The notes beneath the pieces were generated by a model that ran no database searches, was not told the origin of the DNA, and saw only the letters and a program-made list of their open reading frames with translations. From CAZPQK01 sp964588695 (GTDB lineage Bacteria > Krumholzibacteriota > Krumholzibacteriia > WVZY01 > JAKEHA01), in the NCBI GenBank assembly GCA_964588695.1, contig CAZPQK010000005.1, forward strand, positions 62,001 to 126,000: 64,000 nt of DNA, read 5' to 3'. Shown here piece by piece: positions 9,606 to 18,894 of the stretch (the first letter of the stretch is position 1; each line of letters opens with the position of its first letter). The translations under genes were made by a program, and so were the position numbers.

Positions 9606-11107
9606 ATCGTGCCTGGCTTGTTCTGCCCGCCTTGATTTTGTTGGCCTGCTTGCTTCCGCTGGCCGACGGGTTTACCGATGATGGGTACATTCACATACAG
9701 TACGCACGCAACCTGATCGAACGCGGGGAGTACAGTTTTAACCCTGGGGAAACGTCGTTTGGAACTTCGAGTCCGCTGTGGGTTATGGAACTGGCGACAT
9801 TGGGCAAGGTGTTTGGGTCGGGCGAAGAGTTGGTTGCAAGTAGCCGGTTCTTGTCGTGGCTTGCCGGCTTCGCGGCCCTATACGTGTTTTACCGGCTTAT
9901 GCTCGCGCTCGGGGCAAGACGTTTTACCGCGGTTGCTGCGACCTGCGTCTTTGCCGCGGACGCATGGTTTGTGCGATGGACGGCTTTGTCGATGGAGACG
10001 TCGACGGCGGCACTGGCGGTGCTGCTGATGGCGCTTGCATCGGTCGGCGCCAGTGATAACCGCCGCAAGGCTGGTTTACTCGGGGTTACTATCGTGTTAG
10101 CAAGTATGGTTCGCCCCGAAGTCTACCTTGCGTTTCCAGTGTTCGCCGTTACCGTCGCCAGTTTATTTGTTTTCGAGCGTCGCGTGTCCTGGGGAAACGT
10201 GGCTACGACCTTGGCGGTTGCAGCACTTCTCATTGCTCCCTGGTTTATCTTCGCCAAACTCCACATTGGAAGTTTCTTGCCTTACACCGCTGGTGCGAAA
10301 AGTGGGGGAGTGGTGACATCACCGTTGGCGTTTTTCGCGAAGTTCGGTCCGGTGATTAAGATTGTTGGTACCAGCCAGGCCGTCGCCGTAATTGGAGGCT
10401 TGCTCTCTTTGTTTGTGGTGGGTAGGGCGAATGCGCTTTTCTCCCGCAACAACCGATTCCTGACACTATGGTTGTTTGCCCTGCCGGTCGCATACGTGGT
10501 TTTTGATATTCAGATTCTGTCGCGCTACCTGTTGCTGGTAACTCCGGTTTTGTGCGCGCTGGGGTTTCGCGGTTGGGAGCAGGTGCTTGATCGAATGGCA
10601 GGCGAGTCGCGCGCCAATACTTTGTTGGGTGGTGCCGCGGCTACTGGCATTGTTGCTAGCGTTTTGTTTTACTTGCTCGTGGTGGTCCCGCCGTCACGCG
10701 CGTTTACCCAAGATCTGACGGCAAACATGCGGGGTATTGCCGAATACCTGGACGACAATGCGAGCCCCGACGCTGTCGTGGCGGCCGCGGATATTGGCTA
10801 CCTGGCTTTCTTTGGCCAGCGAAGGGTATTGGATTTGGGCGGTCTGGTTGAAGTCGAAACCGGAAAGCTGCGGGCTCAGTACGATTACGAAGAGATCGTT
10901 GACCGTGGGTTGTATTTGAACGTGCCAGGCTACCCGCGTGTTGATTACTTTATCGATCGCGACCTCGAGCCCGATCGTTTCGCTGGCGTACAGCTTGCAG
11001 GATCCAAGTTTGAAAAGGTTTACGGGACCGTCGTCCGTAACCTGGGGATCCGAAAACCAGGTCCGTACTACTACGTCCTTTATCGTCTTACCCCGGTGGC
11101 GCCGTAA
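9602..11107 (+). CDS. GT-C type membrane glycosyltransferase (ArnT/mannosyltransferase-like)
   Basis: A 501-residue polytopic membrane protein with about ten to twelve hydrophobic segments. A conserved acidic pair (FTDDGYIHIQYARNL) sits in the first periplasmic loop, which is the hallmark of GT-C enzymes that use polyprenyl-phosphate sugars. The soluble C-terminus holds an ADIGYLAFFGQRRVLDLGGL stretch often seen in this family. It likely adds a sugar on the periplasmic side. The GTG start overlaps the preceding TGA (GTGA) and the stop overlaps the next ATG (TAATG), so it is a middle gene of the operon. Confidence 0.8.
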   Translation: MNRAWLVLPALILLACLLPLADGFTDDGYIHIQYARNLIERGEYSFNPGETSFGTSSPLWVMELATLGKVFGSGEELVASSRFLSWLAGFAALYVFYRLMLALGARRFTAVAATCVFAADAWFVRWTALSMETSTAALAVLLMALASVGASDNRRKAGLLGVTIVLASMVRPEVYLAFPVFAVTVASLFVFERRVSWGNVATTLAVAALLIAPWFIFAKLHIGSFLPYTAGAKSGGVVTSPLAFFAKFGPVIKIVGTSQAVAVIGGLLSLFVVGRANALFSRNNRFLTLWLFALPVAYVVFDIQILSRYLLLVTPVLCALGFRGWEQVLDRMAGESRANTLLGGAAATGIVASVLFYLLVVVPPSRAFTQDLTANMRGIAEYLDDNASPDAVVAAADIGYLAFFGQRRVLDLGGLVEVETGKLRAQYDYEEIVDRGLYLNVPGYPRVDYFIDRDLEPDRFAGVQLAGSKFEKVYGTVVRNLGIRKPGPYYYVLYRLTPVAP

Positions 11108-11907
11108 TGCAACTCCCCAACTTGATTGTGCCCGACGACATTGCTCGCGAAGAAATGCCCGACCTGTTACGTCATTGGTATCTAGGAACTCCAGCGCGTC
11201 GCCACATGATGCTGCGCCGATTCTACGAAGTTGATCGCGAGCTTGACGCCACTCCGGGGCAACGGGTCCTGGATATCGGATCGGCGTGGGGGTACAACGT
11301 CATGGCCCTGCGTAAACTGGGGTATGAGGCGGTCGCTATGGACATTGTGGTTGATCAGTTTGCCACTGGGCAGCGGATTGCAACGGCTAATGGTGTCGAC
11401 CTACCAGCGTTGGGTGCCGATGCCGCACGTCTGCCGTTCGCGTCCGAAGTGTTTGATCGCATTACGATGGTTGAGACTTTTGAGCACATCTTTGTTGATG
11501 ACCGTCCGGCGGCAATGGCGGAATGCTATCGGGTACTAAAGCCCGGCGGCCGCATCGTATTGTCCACGCCAAACTACGCCAGCGCCGTTGAGTCGCTTAA
11601 GCGATTTACCGGAAACCACCCCTGGCTCCGCAAGAAGCTTCCCACCATGTGTTACCCCGAAGAAGGAATGAGCCGGGAAGACTATCACCCGTATCGTTAC
11701 CATCACCCCATGTCGGACGAACAAATAGCGACGCTCCTTAGGGGCGCCGGCTTTGCGATCGAGCGACGTAAGCACTTCCTGTTTACCCTCAAAAACACAC
11801 CCGACTGGGCTGCTGGCCTCACCAAAGGCCTGGAGCGGGTCGCGGAATTCACCCCGGGGATTAAGGGTCGGGCCGCCACCGTTTGTTTTGTAGCCCTGCG
11901 CCCGTAA
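11107..11907 (+). CDS. Class I SAM-dependent methyltransferase
   Basis: A 266-residue methyltransferase of the type-11 (UbiE-like) fold. Motif I is VLDIGSAWGYN, motif II ends in AVAMDI, and the later motifs FDRITMVETFEHI and RVLKPGGRIVLSTPN are well kept. As the last gene of the polysaccharide operon it may methylate the glycan, for example as a chain terminator, but the substrate is only inferred from context. It starts in a TAATG overlap with the GT-C gene. No clear terminator follows before the dcw promoter. Confidence 0.85.
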   Translation: MQLPNLIVPDDIAREEMPDLLRHWYLGTPARRHMMLRRFYEVDRELDATPGQRVLDIGSAWGYNVMALRKLGYEAVAMDIVVDQFATGQRIATANGVDLPALGADAARLPFASEVFDRITMVETFEHIFVDDRPAAMAECYRVLKPGGRIVLSTPNYASAVESLKRFTGNHPWLRKKLPTMCYPEEGMSREDYHPYRYHHPMSDEQIATLLRGAGFAIERRKHFLFTLKNTPDWAAGLTKGLERVAEFTPGIKGRAATVCFVALRP

Positions 11908-11972
11908 TTCACTGTAATAAAATCAGATAACTCGAGCGGAGGGTTTTGCATCGCCTGCGTAGGGGCGCGCCA

Positions 11973-12028
11973 TCCCAATCTGTCCCTATTCCACCCTTTT
12001 TTCTTGACTCTGTTCCCTATATATCCCT
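11973..12028 (+). promoter_or_regulatory. Putative MraZ operator: phased TCCC/GGGA boxes
   Basis: Short TCCC boxes occur at 11973, 11983, 12014 and 12024, with a related ACCC at 11993. Spacing within each group is exactly 10 bases, and the two groups are 21 bases apart. Read on the minus strand these are GGG-centred repeats on one face of the helix. MraZ proteins are known to bind GGG-type boxes (TGGGN in E. coli) repeated every 10 bases in front of their own gene. The last two boxes lie between the -35 and -10 elements. A further TCCC lies at 12055. Confidence 0.65.
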
Positions 12029-12033
12029 ATTAT
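12004..12033 (+). promoter_or_regulatory. Sigma-70-type promoter of the dcw operon
   Basis: TTGACT at 12004-12009 and TATTAT at 12028-12033 are separated by 18 bases, a near-consensus promoter about 70 bases ahead of mraZ. It overlaps the putative MraZ boxes, which fits autorepression. A perfect 7-base inverted repeat (ACCATCC-CT-GGATGGT, 12051-12066) follows in the leader. Confidence 0.7.
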
Positions 12034-12100
12034 CGAACTCTCGGTGGAAGACCATCCCTGGATGGTGTAACTGGCTGGCAATCCTAACGTTACGTTGAGC

Positions 12101-12541
12101 GTGGCCTTGTTCAACGACAAGTATCTTCATTCTATTGATCCGAAGGGTCGGCTTTCGATCGCTCGGGATCTTCGCACGTCCTATGGAATCGAAAAGGGAG
12201 ACTTGCTCTACCTGTTTCCGAACGTGTCGGACGTCCCGTATCTGGAGATTCGAACCGCCAGGCAGTGGGCGGAATACGAAAGCGCGGTCATGCGCCAGAC
12301 CAGTAGCGCCGAAAAACGCAACTTCATGCGGCTGTTGGATCTTTCTCAAGAGACGGTGAAGGTGGACAGCCAGGGCCGGATTGTCATTCCGCAAAGAATT
12401 CGCGAGGCCTGCTCGCTGGGCAACAAGGTAGGCGTTATTAACATGACGCGGTATCTGGAAGTTTGGGACCAGAAGAATATCGAGCAAAGCAGCAACTCGT
12501 GGCTTAAGAGTTTCCGCGACATTAACGACAAGCTGTTCTAG
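12101..12541 (+). CDS. mraZ: MraZ, transcriptional regulator of the division and cell wall cluster
   Basis: A 146-residue protein with two SpoVT/AbrB-like swapped-hairpin units: LHSIDPKGRLSIARDLR near the N-terminus and VDSQGRIVIPQRIRE in the second half. MraZ forms ring-shaped oligomers that bind repeats upstream of its own gene and represses the dcw operon. I prefer the GTG at 12101 because MALFNDKYLHSID aligns with the usual MraZ start; the TTG at 12095 would add two residues. No strong Shine-Dalgarno sequence is visible. It is first in the operon, as usual. Confidence 0.95.
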   Translation: MALFNDKYLHSIDPKGRLSIARDLRTSYGIEKGDLLYLFPNVSDVPYLEIRTARQWAEYESAVMRQTSSAEKRNFMRLLDLSQETVKVDSQGRIVIPQRIREACSLGNKVGVINMTRYLEVWDQKNIEQSSNSWLKSFRDINDKLF

Positions 12542-12553
12542 CTGGGTGCAACG

Positions 12554-13477
12554 ATGAGCTGGCCACACGAACCGGTAATGGTGGATGAAGTGCTTGAATA
12601 CCTGATGACCCCCGATACAAAGAAGCTGGTCGACGCAACGGCCGGTGCGGGTGGCCACATGCAGGCCATGCTCGAGGCAAATTCTCACGTTTCGGTAATC
12701 GGCATCGACCGCGACCCCACCGCGCTTACCATCGCGAACGAGCGCCTTGCGGACTACGCCGATCGAGTTCGCCTCGAGCAAGCTAACTTTTCGGATTTAG
12801 CAACTGTCGTCGGTGAGGACGCGCCGGTAAGTGGTGTCCTTGTTGATTTGGGGCTTTCGAGCATGCAGCTCGACACGCCACGCCGTGGTTTCAGTTATCA
12901 GGCTGATGGCGAGTTGGATATGCGCATGAGCGATATCGGAATGACGGCGCTGGATCACTTGAAGTCGTGGGACCTGACCACCACCGAAGCCACGCTTCGT
13001 TCCTACGGAGAGGTGAAGCATGCCAAGAAGGCGGCCAAGGCAATTTACCGCGCGGTGCATGAAGAAGGTGCTCGCACAACCATGGACCTTCGTCGAGCGG
13101 TCGAAGCGGCCTTAGGCGCGCGCGCGACGCCGTCGGTGCTCAGTCAGGTGTTCCAGGCCATCCGTATTGCGGTCAACGACGAGATGGATCAACTACGCGG
13201 CTTCCTGAATAGTGCCCTGGACTTACTCGAGCCCGGTGGTCGTTTGGTTGTCATCAGCTATCACTCACTAGAAGACCGTATGGTGAAGTTGTTTATGCGA
13301 GCGCAAGCGGTTGATTGCGTATGTCCGCCGGAAGTTCCGCTTTGTACGTGCGGCGCTCAACCGCGCGCCGGATTGTTAACCCGTCGCGTAGTTCGTCCGA
13401 GTCTTGATGAGGTTGTTCGAAACCCACGTTCACGCAGCGCGCGCTTGCGGGCGCTCGTCGCTCGCGAAGTGAACTAG
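12554..13477 (+). CDS. rsmH: RsmH, 16S rRNA (cytosine(1402)-N(4))-methyltransferase
   Basis: A 307-residue SAM-dependent methyltransferase (older name MraW). It opens with the family phrase HEPVMVDEVLEYL; the SAM site is VDATAGAGGHMQAML, and GVLVDLGLSSMQLD and GGRLVVISYHSLEDRMVK follow in family order. The C-terminus has RSRSARLRAL as expected. It methylates N4 of C1402 in the ribosomal P site. It sits in its usual place directly after mraZ, 12 bases downstream. Confidence 0.97.
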   Translation: MSWPHEPVMVDEVLEYLMTPDTKKLVDATAGAGGHMQAMLEANSHVSVIGIDRDPTALTIANERLADYADRVRLEQANFSDLATVVGEDAPVSGVLVDLGLSSMQLDTPRRGFSYQADGELDMRMSDIGMTALDHLKSWDLTTTEATLRSYGEVKHAKKAAKAIYRAVHEEGARTTMDLRRAVEAALGARATPSVLSQVFQAIRIAVNDEMDQLRGFLNSALDLLEPGGRLVVISYHSLEDRMVKLFMRAQAVDCVCPPEVPLCTCGAQPRAGLLTRRVVRPSLDEVVRNPRSRSARLRALVAREVN

Positions 13478-13485
13478 GAGACACA

Positions 13486-13932
13486 ATGAAACCTTCTTCC
13501 TCTCGAAACCGGATTAACCGTCTCACAACTGTCACTATCGATGCGTTTTGCGGTCGGGCGGGTGCAGTGCGTATGGTGTTGGCCTACTCCGTTCTTACCG
13601 TGGTTTTGTTGTCCTACGTTTCGCTCCAGGTTTATACCCACAGCTTGATGGAGGACATTGCGACCCGACAGCGTCAGGTGGACGACGCTCATGATCGTTT
13701 GTGCAGGGTTGCGGGCGAGTACGCCCAGCTTTCCACCCGAACGCGTGTTGGTAATATTTGCGAATCGCAACTGGGTTTGCGTGAAGCCGGATTGGAACAA
13801 GTCAAGCGGGTCGCGGTTTCTGCTCCCACTAGGAAACCATTGTCGAGCTTGTACTTCACCGAGAATCGTACGGAATCGACCAGTCTGTTCGGTGCAAACA
13901 CGAAGCTTCTCAGTGAGGTTCGTCGGCGTTGA
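13486..13932 (+). CDS. ftsL: FtsL-like bitopic division protein
   Basis: A 148-residue protein with one membrane segment (about residues 28-48, MVLAYSVLTVVLLSYVSL) followed by a helical stretch of coiled-coil character (ATRQRQVDDAHDRLCRVAGEY). The topology, and its place between rsmH and ftsI, identify it as FtsL, a scaffold of the FtsQ-L-B complex. Sequence conservation of FtsL is always low, so the call rests on context and topology. It has a good GGAG upstream (AGGAGACACA) and ends in a TTGA overlap with ftsI. The ~75 residues after the coiled coil are longer than in most FtsL proteins. Confidence 0.8.
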   Translation: MKPSSSRNRINRLTTVTIDAFCGRAGAVRMVLAYSVLTVVLLSYVSLQVYTHSLMEDIATRQRQVDDAHDRLCRVAGEYAQLSTRTRVGNICESQLGLREAGLEQVKRVAVSAPTRKPLSSLYFTENRTESTSLFGANTKLLSEVRRR

Positions 13933-16031
13933 CACGGAGAAGTCGTAACGTCAGGTTCTACGTCGTCGGAACTCTGTTTCTGATGGCGATGGTCGTTCTC
14001 TGGGGACGCCTGTTTCAGGTCCAGTACTTGGGGCACGACCATTATCGTAAGGTGGCAGTTTCGCAAAGGACCGGCGAGCGACAGATTCCGGCCGCTCGAG
14101 GAACTATCTACGATCGTAACGGTCGCCCTCTGGCCGTTAGTGCGTCTCTTTATTCAGTCGCCCTGGCTCCGCCAGCGGTCAAGAACGCCGCGTCCGTGGC
14201 TGCGAATGTCGCCCGCGCGCTCGGGGTGTCGCGCCGCCGCGTCAAAGAACTCGCCCGCTCCGACCGCAACTTTGTTTGGGTCAAGCGACAGGTGGATCTG
14301 TCGCCGCAGCAACTCGAAGCGCTTACAGATCTTGATGGTGTTGTGGTTAACCGCGAGCCGGGCCGGGTGCATCCGTATGGCGATGTTGCAACTAAGCTGT
14401 TGGGTTTTTGTAACGTCGACAACAAGGGAATGGCGGGTATCGAAGCCGCCTTTCAATCCGAATTGATGGGCCGTCCGGGCCGAGCCAGTCAGGTAAAGAA
14501 CGGTCGGTATCGTGCAGACCGTTACTACGAGTCAGTTCTTACCGATGCGGTTGATGGGCGCGACGTCTATTTAACGATTGATGTCGTCGTTCAGGAGATT
14601 GCCGAACAGCGGGTTGCGCAAGCGGTTCGTAAGCACGGCGCTACGTCGGGTGCCGCCATCGTCCTGGATGTCAGGACGGGTGACCTGCTGGCGCTAGCAG
14701 AATATCCGTCTCCGAGATGGGAGAACACCGCGGACTCGCTTTGGACGATGCGTAGCGTTTCCCACGTTTACGAACCAGGATCAACCTTCAAGCTGGTCAC
14801 CAGTGCTGCGCTGTTGGAATCGGGGTCCATCGACATCGGTGAACAGTTTGATGCCGAAAACGGCAAAGCTGATTTGGGTTACGCGGTAATCGCGGACCCG
14901 GAACCGCACGGCGTGCTGTCGTTCTCCGAAGCGTTCGCGCATTCCAGCAACATTGTTCTGTCCAAAGCTTCGCAGCGACTAAGTTCCCGGCACTTTTACA
15001 ATACGATTCGCTTGTTTGGATTTTGCGAGAAAACCGGCGTTCAGCTCAACGGCGAATCCGCCGGCTTCCTGGCAAAAACCGACGACTGGTCCAACCGTAC
15101 CAAAGGGACGTTGGCTTTCGGTCAGGAGATTGCGGTAACCCCTCTACAGATGATCAATGCCTTTGCCGCGGTTGCCAACGGCGGCGAGCTGATGGTGCCC
15201 CGTTTGGTGCTGGGGATGGCCGACACCGACGGCGACATCGAACGTATTAATGCAACCCGCGTTCGCCGCGTGGTGTCACCGCGCACCGCCGATGTGTTGC
15301 GCGATCTATGCGTTGGGGTGGTAGCGGAGGGCACGGGCGACGCCGCTGCTCTGGGGTTGGTTTCCACAGCTGGTAAAACTGGAACCGCGCAGAAAGCAAA
15401 GGCGGGCCGATACATCTACGGCAAATACGTTTCGAGCTTTGTGGGCTTTGCGCCGGTTGACGAGCCGCGAATCGCCGTTCTGGTAATGCTCGACGAACCC
15501 CGCTACGAAGCTCGCTACGGGAGTATTTCCGCAGCGCCGGCGTTTGCGGAAATATGCCGTGGCATTGCCAACAGCACGGAACTGTTCGACGACGTTCTGG
15601 CCGAGCCGCTTCGTGTTGCCGAGTTTGATGATTCCGGCCACGCCGCCCCGAACTTTCTAAGAATGTCGCGCGAGAACGCATTGGAGTTTGCGCGTAAGCA
15701 CGGGATTAACGTTCTTTGTAATGGAGCCGCCGGTAGGGTAGCCGAACAGCAACCCGCACCGGGTGTGCAGATGGGAAAAGACGACGTGGTGCGATTGGTG
15801 GTGCGTTCGGAGAGTCCTTCCGCAGGGATCGTTCCCCGGTTGCAAGGGCTCGCGATGCGAGAGGCCAAGACTATGGCCGCTCGCAACGGCTTTACCGTCC
15901 GTTTTGTTGGAAGCGGTTGGGTTCGCCGACAATCTCCTTCACCAGGAACACAAACAAGAGACGCGGAAATCACCGTTTATTGCGGAGAGGAGCGCGCGCT
16001 TGCCACTACCGGTGCGCGCGGATCGCGATGA
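13929..16031 (+). CDS. ftsI: FtsI/PBP3 septal transpeptidase with two PASTA domains
   Basis: A 700-residue class B penicillin-binding protein. One N-terminal membrane anchor (FYVVGTLFLMAMVVLWGRLF) is followed by the dimerisation/pedestal region (RGTIYDRNGRPLA) and the transpeptidase domain. The catalytic motifs are S285-T-F-K288, S339-S-N341 and K483-T-G-T486. Two PASTA repeats close the protein (about residues 573-690), which is common outside Proteobacteria. It cross-links septal peptidoglycan with FtsW as partner. A TTG start overlaps the ftsL stop (TTGA), and the stop overlaps murE (ATGA). Confidence 0.95.
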   Translation: MTRRSRNVRFYVVGTLFLMAMVVLWGRLFQVQYLGHDHYRKVAVSQRTGERQIPAARGTIYDRNGRPLAVSASLYSVALAPPAVKNAASVAANVARALGVSRRRVKELARSDRNFVWVKRQVDLSPQQLEALTDLDGVVVNREPGRVHPYGDVATKLLGFCNVDNKGMAGIEAAFQSELMGRPGRASQVKNGRYRADRYYESVLTDAVDGRDVYLTIDVVVQEIAEQRVAQAVRKHGATSGAAIVLDVRTGDLLALAEYPSPRWENTADSLWTMRSVSHVYEPGSTFKLVTSAALLESGSIDIGEQFDAENGKADLGYAVIADPEPHGVLSFSEAFAHSSNIVLSKASQRLSSRHFYNTIRLFGFCEKTGVQLNGESAGFLAKTDDWSNRTKGTLAFGQEIAVTPLQMINAFAAVANGGELMVPRLVLGMADTDGDIERINATRVRRVVSPRTADVLRDLCVGVVAEGTGDAAALGLVSTAGKTGTAQKAKAGRYIYGKYVSSFVGFAPVDEPRIAVLVMLDEPRYEARYGSISAAPAFAEICRGIANSTELFDDVLAEPLRVAEFDDSGHAAPNFLRMSRENALEFARKHGINVLCNGAAGRVAEQQPAPGVQMGKDDVVRLVVRSESPSAGIVPRLQGLAMREAKTMAARNGFTVRFVGSGWVRRQSPSPGTQTRDAEITVYCGEERALATTGARGSR

Positions 16032-17503
16032 TGCTTAGCACGCTGCTGGAAAAAGTCGACTCGCTTGCCACTACCGGAGACCTTGGCGTTTCGGTCGCAG
16101 GCGTTGTGGCCGATTCGCGTCAGGTCGCGCCGGGCCATGTGTTTGTTGCCATTGCCGGGAATAACGTGGACGCCTATCGGTACGTCGACGATGCCGTACG
16201 CGCAGGCGCTATCGCAGTGGTAAGCGAGCGCGATCTGGCGGTTAGCGCTTCGACAATTCGTGTGCGCGACTCGCGACGGGCGTTGGCCGCAATGGCGGCA
16301 ACCTGGAATGGCAACCCAGCCGACAGAATCGAATCGGTTGGCGCCACGGGAACCAACGGCAAGACGTCGGTCACGCATCTGGTGCACGCAATTCTTAGTT
16401 GCGGTGGTTGGAACAATCCCGGTCTGGTTGGCACGCTGGGGATTAGGTTCGGCGACACTCAAATAGATACGGGCCTCACTACGCCCGACCCGCTGGTTCT
16501 TCATAAGAATCTGCAGGCAATGGTGATGGCCGGAAGTTCCGGGGTGGTCATGGAGGTCAGCTCTCATGCGGTGCGGCAACATCGGACATGGGGGATCGAC
16601 TTCAGAGTTGGGATACTCACAAACGTTACCCATGACCACCTCGACTATCACAGCTCGTGGGAGGACTATCGCGACGCCAAGCGCGCCTTCTGCGACAACC
16701 TCATTGCGGTGCATCGCGAACAGCCCGGTGTGCTGGTGTATTGGGATGACGACCCCGCGGCCAGCGAGATTGGTCGCGCTCACCAGGGGCCGAGTGTCAG
16801 TGTCGGCACCGGCACGCACTGTGATGTTCGCGTCGTTCATAGCTCGATGGGTTTGCGCTCGACCGAAGTCGTGTTGGCGGTTGGCGACGAACAGGTGGCG
16901 GTCGACATGCAACTGCTGGGTGTCTACGTGGCAACTAACTCGGCTCTCGCCGCAGGTGCAGCCCACGCTTTGGGTATAGGTGCACAGGATATCGCCGCGG
17001 GGTTGCAGGGGTTGGCGCGGATTCCAGGTCGGTTCGAAGCCATCGTGGCCGACGGTAAACCAACCGTGATTATTGACTACTGTCACACCCCTGACGCGGT
17101 CGAACGCGTGTTGCAGGGTTGCCGAGACCTTGGCCCCGATCGGGTGCTAGCGGTTTTTGGCTGCGGAGGCGATCGCGATCGGGAAAAACGCCCGCTCATG
17201 GGTGCCGCCGTGCAACGCCTGGCGGACCGGAGTTTTGTGACGACCGACAACCCGCGGACCGAGTCCATCGATCAGATCGTCGATGACATTATGAGAGGTA
17301 TCGACTCGCAGGCGAACCCGGTTGACATCGAGTTGGATCGCGCGACGGCGATTGCCAGCGCAATCAAGTCTGCAAGAGCCAACGACGTTGTGGCGTTGTT
17401 GGGCAAGGGGCATGAGACCTATCAAATCATCGGAAAAAACAAACACCCATTTAGCGACCGGGATACGGCAGAACAGGAGCTGCAGCGATGGAGTGCGCGG
17501 TGA
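16028..17503 (+). CDS. murE: MurE, UDP-MurNAc-L-Ala-D-Glu:meso-diaminopimelate ligase
   Basis: A 491-residue Mur ligase. I use the ATG at 16028, which overlaps the ftsI stop; the upstream open frame lies inside ftsI. The ATP site is GATGTNGKTSVTH, and the central domain has SSHAVRQHR and THDHLDYH. The C-terminal domain contains FGCGGDRDREKRPLM and the TTDNPRTE motif. DNPR is the signature of enzymes that add meso-diaminopimelate rather than lysine, so the wall is predicted to be of the mDAP type. It acts in the cytoplasm as the third amino-acid ligation step. Confidence 0.96.
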   Translation: MMLSTLLEKVDSLATTGDLGVSVAGVVADSRQVAPGHVFVAIAGNNVDAYRYVDDAVRAGAIAVVSERDLAVSASTIRVRDSRRALAAMAATWNGNPADRIESVGATGTNGKTSVTHLVHAILSCGGWNNPGLVGTLGIRFGDTQIDTGLTTPDPLVLHKNLQAMVMAGSSGVVMEVSSHAVRQHRTWGIDFRVGILTNVTHDHLDYHSSWEDYRDAKRAFCDNLIAVHREQPGVLVYWDDDPAASEIGRAHQGPSVSVGTGTHCDVRVVHSSMGLRSTEVVLAVGDEQVAVDMQLLGVYVATNSALAAGAAHALGIGAQDIAAGLQGLARIPGRFEAIVADGKPTVIIDYCHTPDAVERVLQGCRDLGPDRVLAVFGCGGDRDREKRPLMGAAVQRLADRSFVTTDNPRTESIDQIVDDIMRGIDSQANPVDIELDRATAIASAIKSARANDVVALLGKGHETYQIIGKNKHPFSDRDTAEQELQRWSAR

Positions 17504-18894
17504 ACGTTAGAACCGTAGAGTGGATCGTCGACGCCCTGCAGCGTGACAGTGATCAATTGCTGGAGGCAGCCATCGACAACGCGGCGCCGCTGTCCTGGAT
17601 GGGTGGCGCGATCGATAGCCGCAAGGACTGCGCTTCGCGGCTGTTCATCGCCATAAAAGGCGAACGCGTGGACGGTCACGACTTCGTCGATGCCGCGATG
17701 GATTCCGGCGCACTTGCGGCGATTGTCGACAACCCCGACGTCGCCAAACGACTAAAGCGTGAAGGCGTCGACTACTTGTTGGTTAAGAACACCCAGTCGA
17801 CACTGCGTTGCTGGGCAGAGGCGTACCGACGCGAACTTGGTGTTGCAGTGGTAGCGGTAACGGGAAGTGCTGGTAAGACCACGACAAAGGAATACATTCG
17901 CGCGGTGCTTAAGACGCGCTTTCGTACCACCGGCAACCCGGGGAATTTTAACAGTCTAATTGGTGTTCCGTTGACGGTCTTGGAAACCGATCTGGATAGC
18001 GAATACTTGGTTTGCGAGGTTGGCGCCAATCAGCCCGGCGAAATTGCGTCCCTAGCCGATCTGTTGCAACCCGACGCCAGCGTAATCACCAATATCGGGG
18101 ACGCACACGTTGGAATGTTTGGCTCCGAGGCCAACATCGCGCACGAAAAAGGCCAGTTGGTCGCCAGTCTCCCGTCGGCGGGCTACGCCATTCTTCCCGC
18201 GGACGACCGCTACCTGGACGTGTTGGCCGGCATGACCAAAGCTAAGGTGCGAACTTTTGGCGAATCAGACAAAGCCGACTTTTCGGTCTCCGACATTGAC
18301 GTGTCAACGGGAGTGACAAAGTTCTCGGTCAACGATGAGTCGTTTTCGATGGACGTGCTTGGCGAATACCATGCGATAAATGCTGCCGCCGCCGTTGCGG
18401 TCGGAGATTCTTTCGGCGTTGAAGCCAGGCGAGTGCGGACTGCATTGCAGTCGTTGCGAGCTATGCCTGGGCGCGGCCGCATCTACGATGTAGCCGGCGT
18501 GCGCGTGGTTGACGAGTCATACAACGCCAGCCCCGCGAGTATGCGACAGTCAATCTCGATGCTGGCCAAACAACGCGCGGGACGCCGCATCGCAATTCTC
18601 GGAGACATGAAAGAGCTCGGTCAGTATGCCGAAGACAAGCACGACGCGATTGCCGCGCATCTTGCCAACAGCCACATCGATATGCTGATTTGGGTTGGTG
18701 AGTATGGTCGTAGAGTGGCCGCGAAGTTCGCGCAAGCTCCAAACGGCACCCGGGTAAAACGCTTCGACAATGTAGAAGACGCCGAAACAATCGTCGATGA
18801 GTTAAAGGCTGGCGACACCGTGCTGGTCAAAGCTTCACGGTCGTGTCAACTTGATCGCATAGTGGCCGCTATCCGCGAAAGGCTCGACGCGTAA
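17488..18894 (+). CDS. murF: MurF, UDP-MurNAc-tripeptide:D-Ala-D-Ala ligase
   Basis: A 468-residue Mur ligase that adds D-Ala-D-Ala to finish the UDP-MurNAc-pentapeptide. The P-loop is VTGSAGKTTTKEYI; family marks LVCEVGANQPGEI and DESYNASPASMRQSI follow. The ATG at 17488 has AGGAG eight bases upstream and overlaps the murE end by 16 bases; a GTG at 17500 (GTGA overlap, NVRTVEWIV) is the alternative start. No D-Ala-D-Ala ligase (ddl) gene is in this window, so its substrate is made elsewhere. Confidence 0.96.
   Translation: MECAVNVRTVEWIVDALQRDSDQLLEAAIDNAAPLSWMGGAIDSRKDCASRLFIAIKGERVDGHDFVDAAMDSGALAAIVDNPDVAKRLKREGVDYLLVKNTQSTLRCWAEAYRRELGVAVVAVTGSAGKTTTKEYIRAVLKTRFRTTGNPGNFNSLIGVPLTVLETDLDSEYLVCEVGANQPGEIASLADLLQPDASVITNIGDAHVGMFGSEANIAHEKGQLVASLPSAGYAILPADDRYLDVLAGMTKAKVRTFGESDKADFSVSDIDVSTGVTKFSVNDESFSMDVLGEYHAINAAAAVAVGDSFGVEARRVRTALQSLRAMPGRGRIYDVAGVRVVDESYNASPASMRQSISMLAKQRAGRRIAILGDMKELGQYAEDKHDAIAAHLANSHIDMLIWVGEYGRRVAAKFAQAPNGTRVKRFDNVEDAETIVDELKAGDTVLVKASRSCQLDRIVAAIRERLDA

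Noticed and set aside
15977..17086. 369-codon open frame on the minus strand
   Set aside because: It is the antisense shadow of murE, whose motifs are intact; the minus-strand product has no recognisable features.
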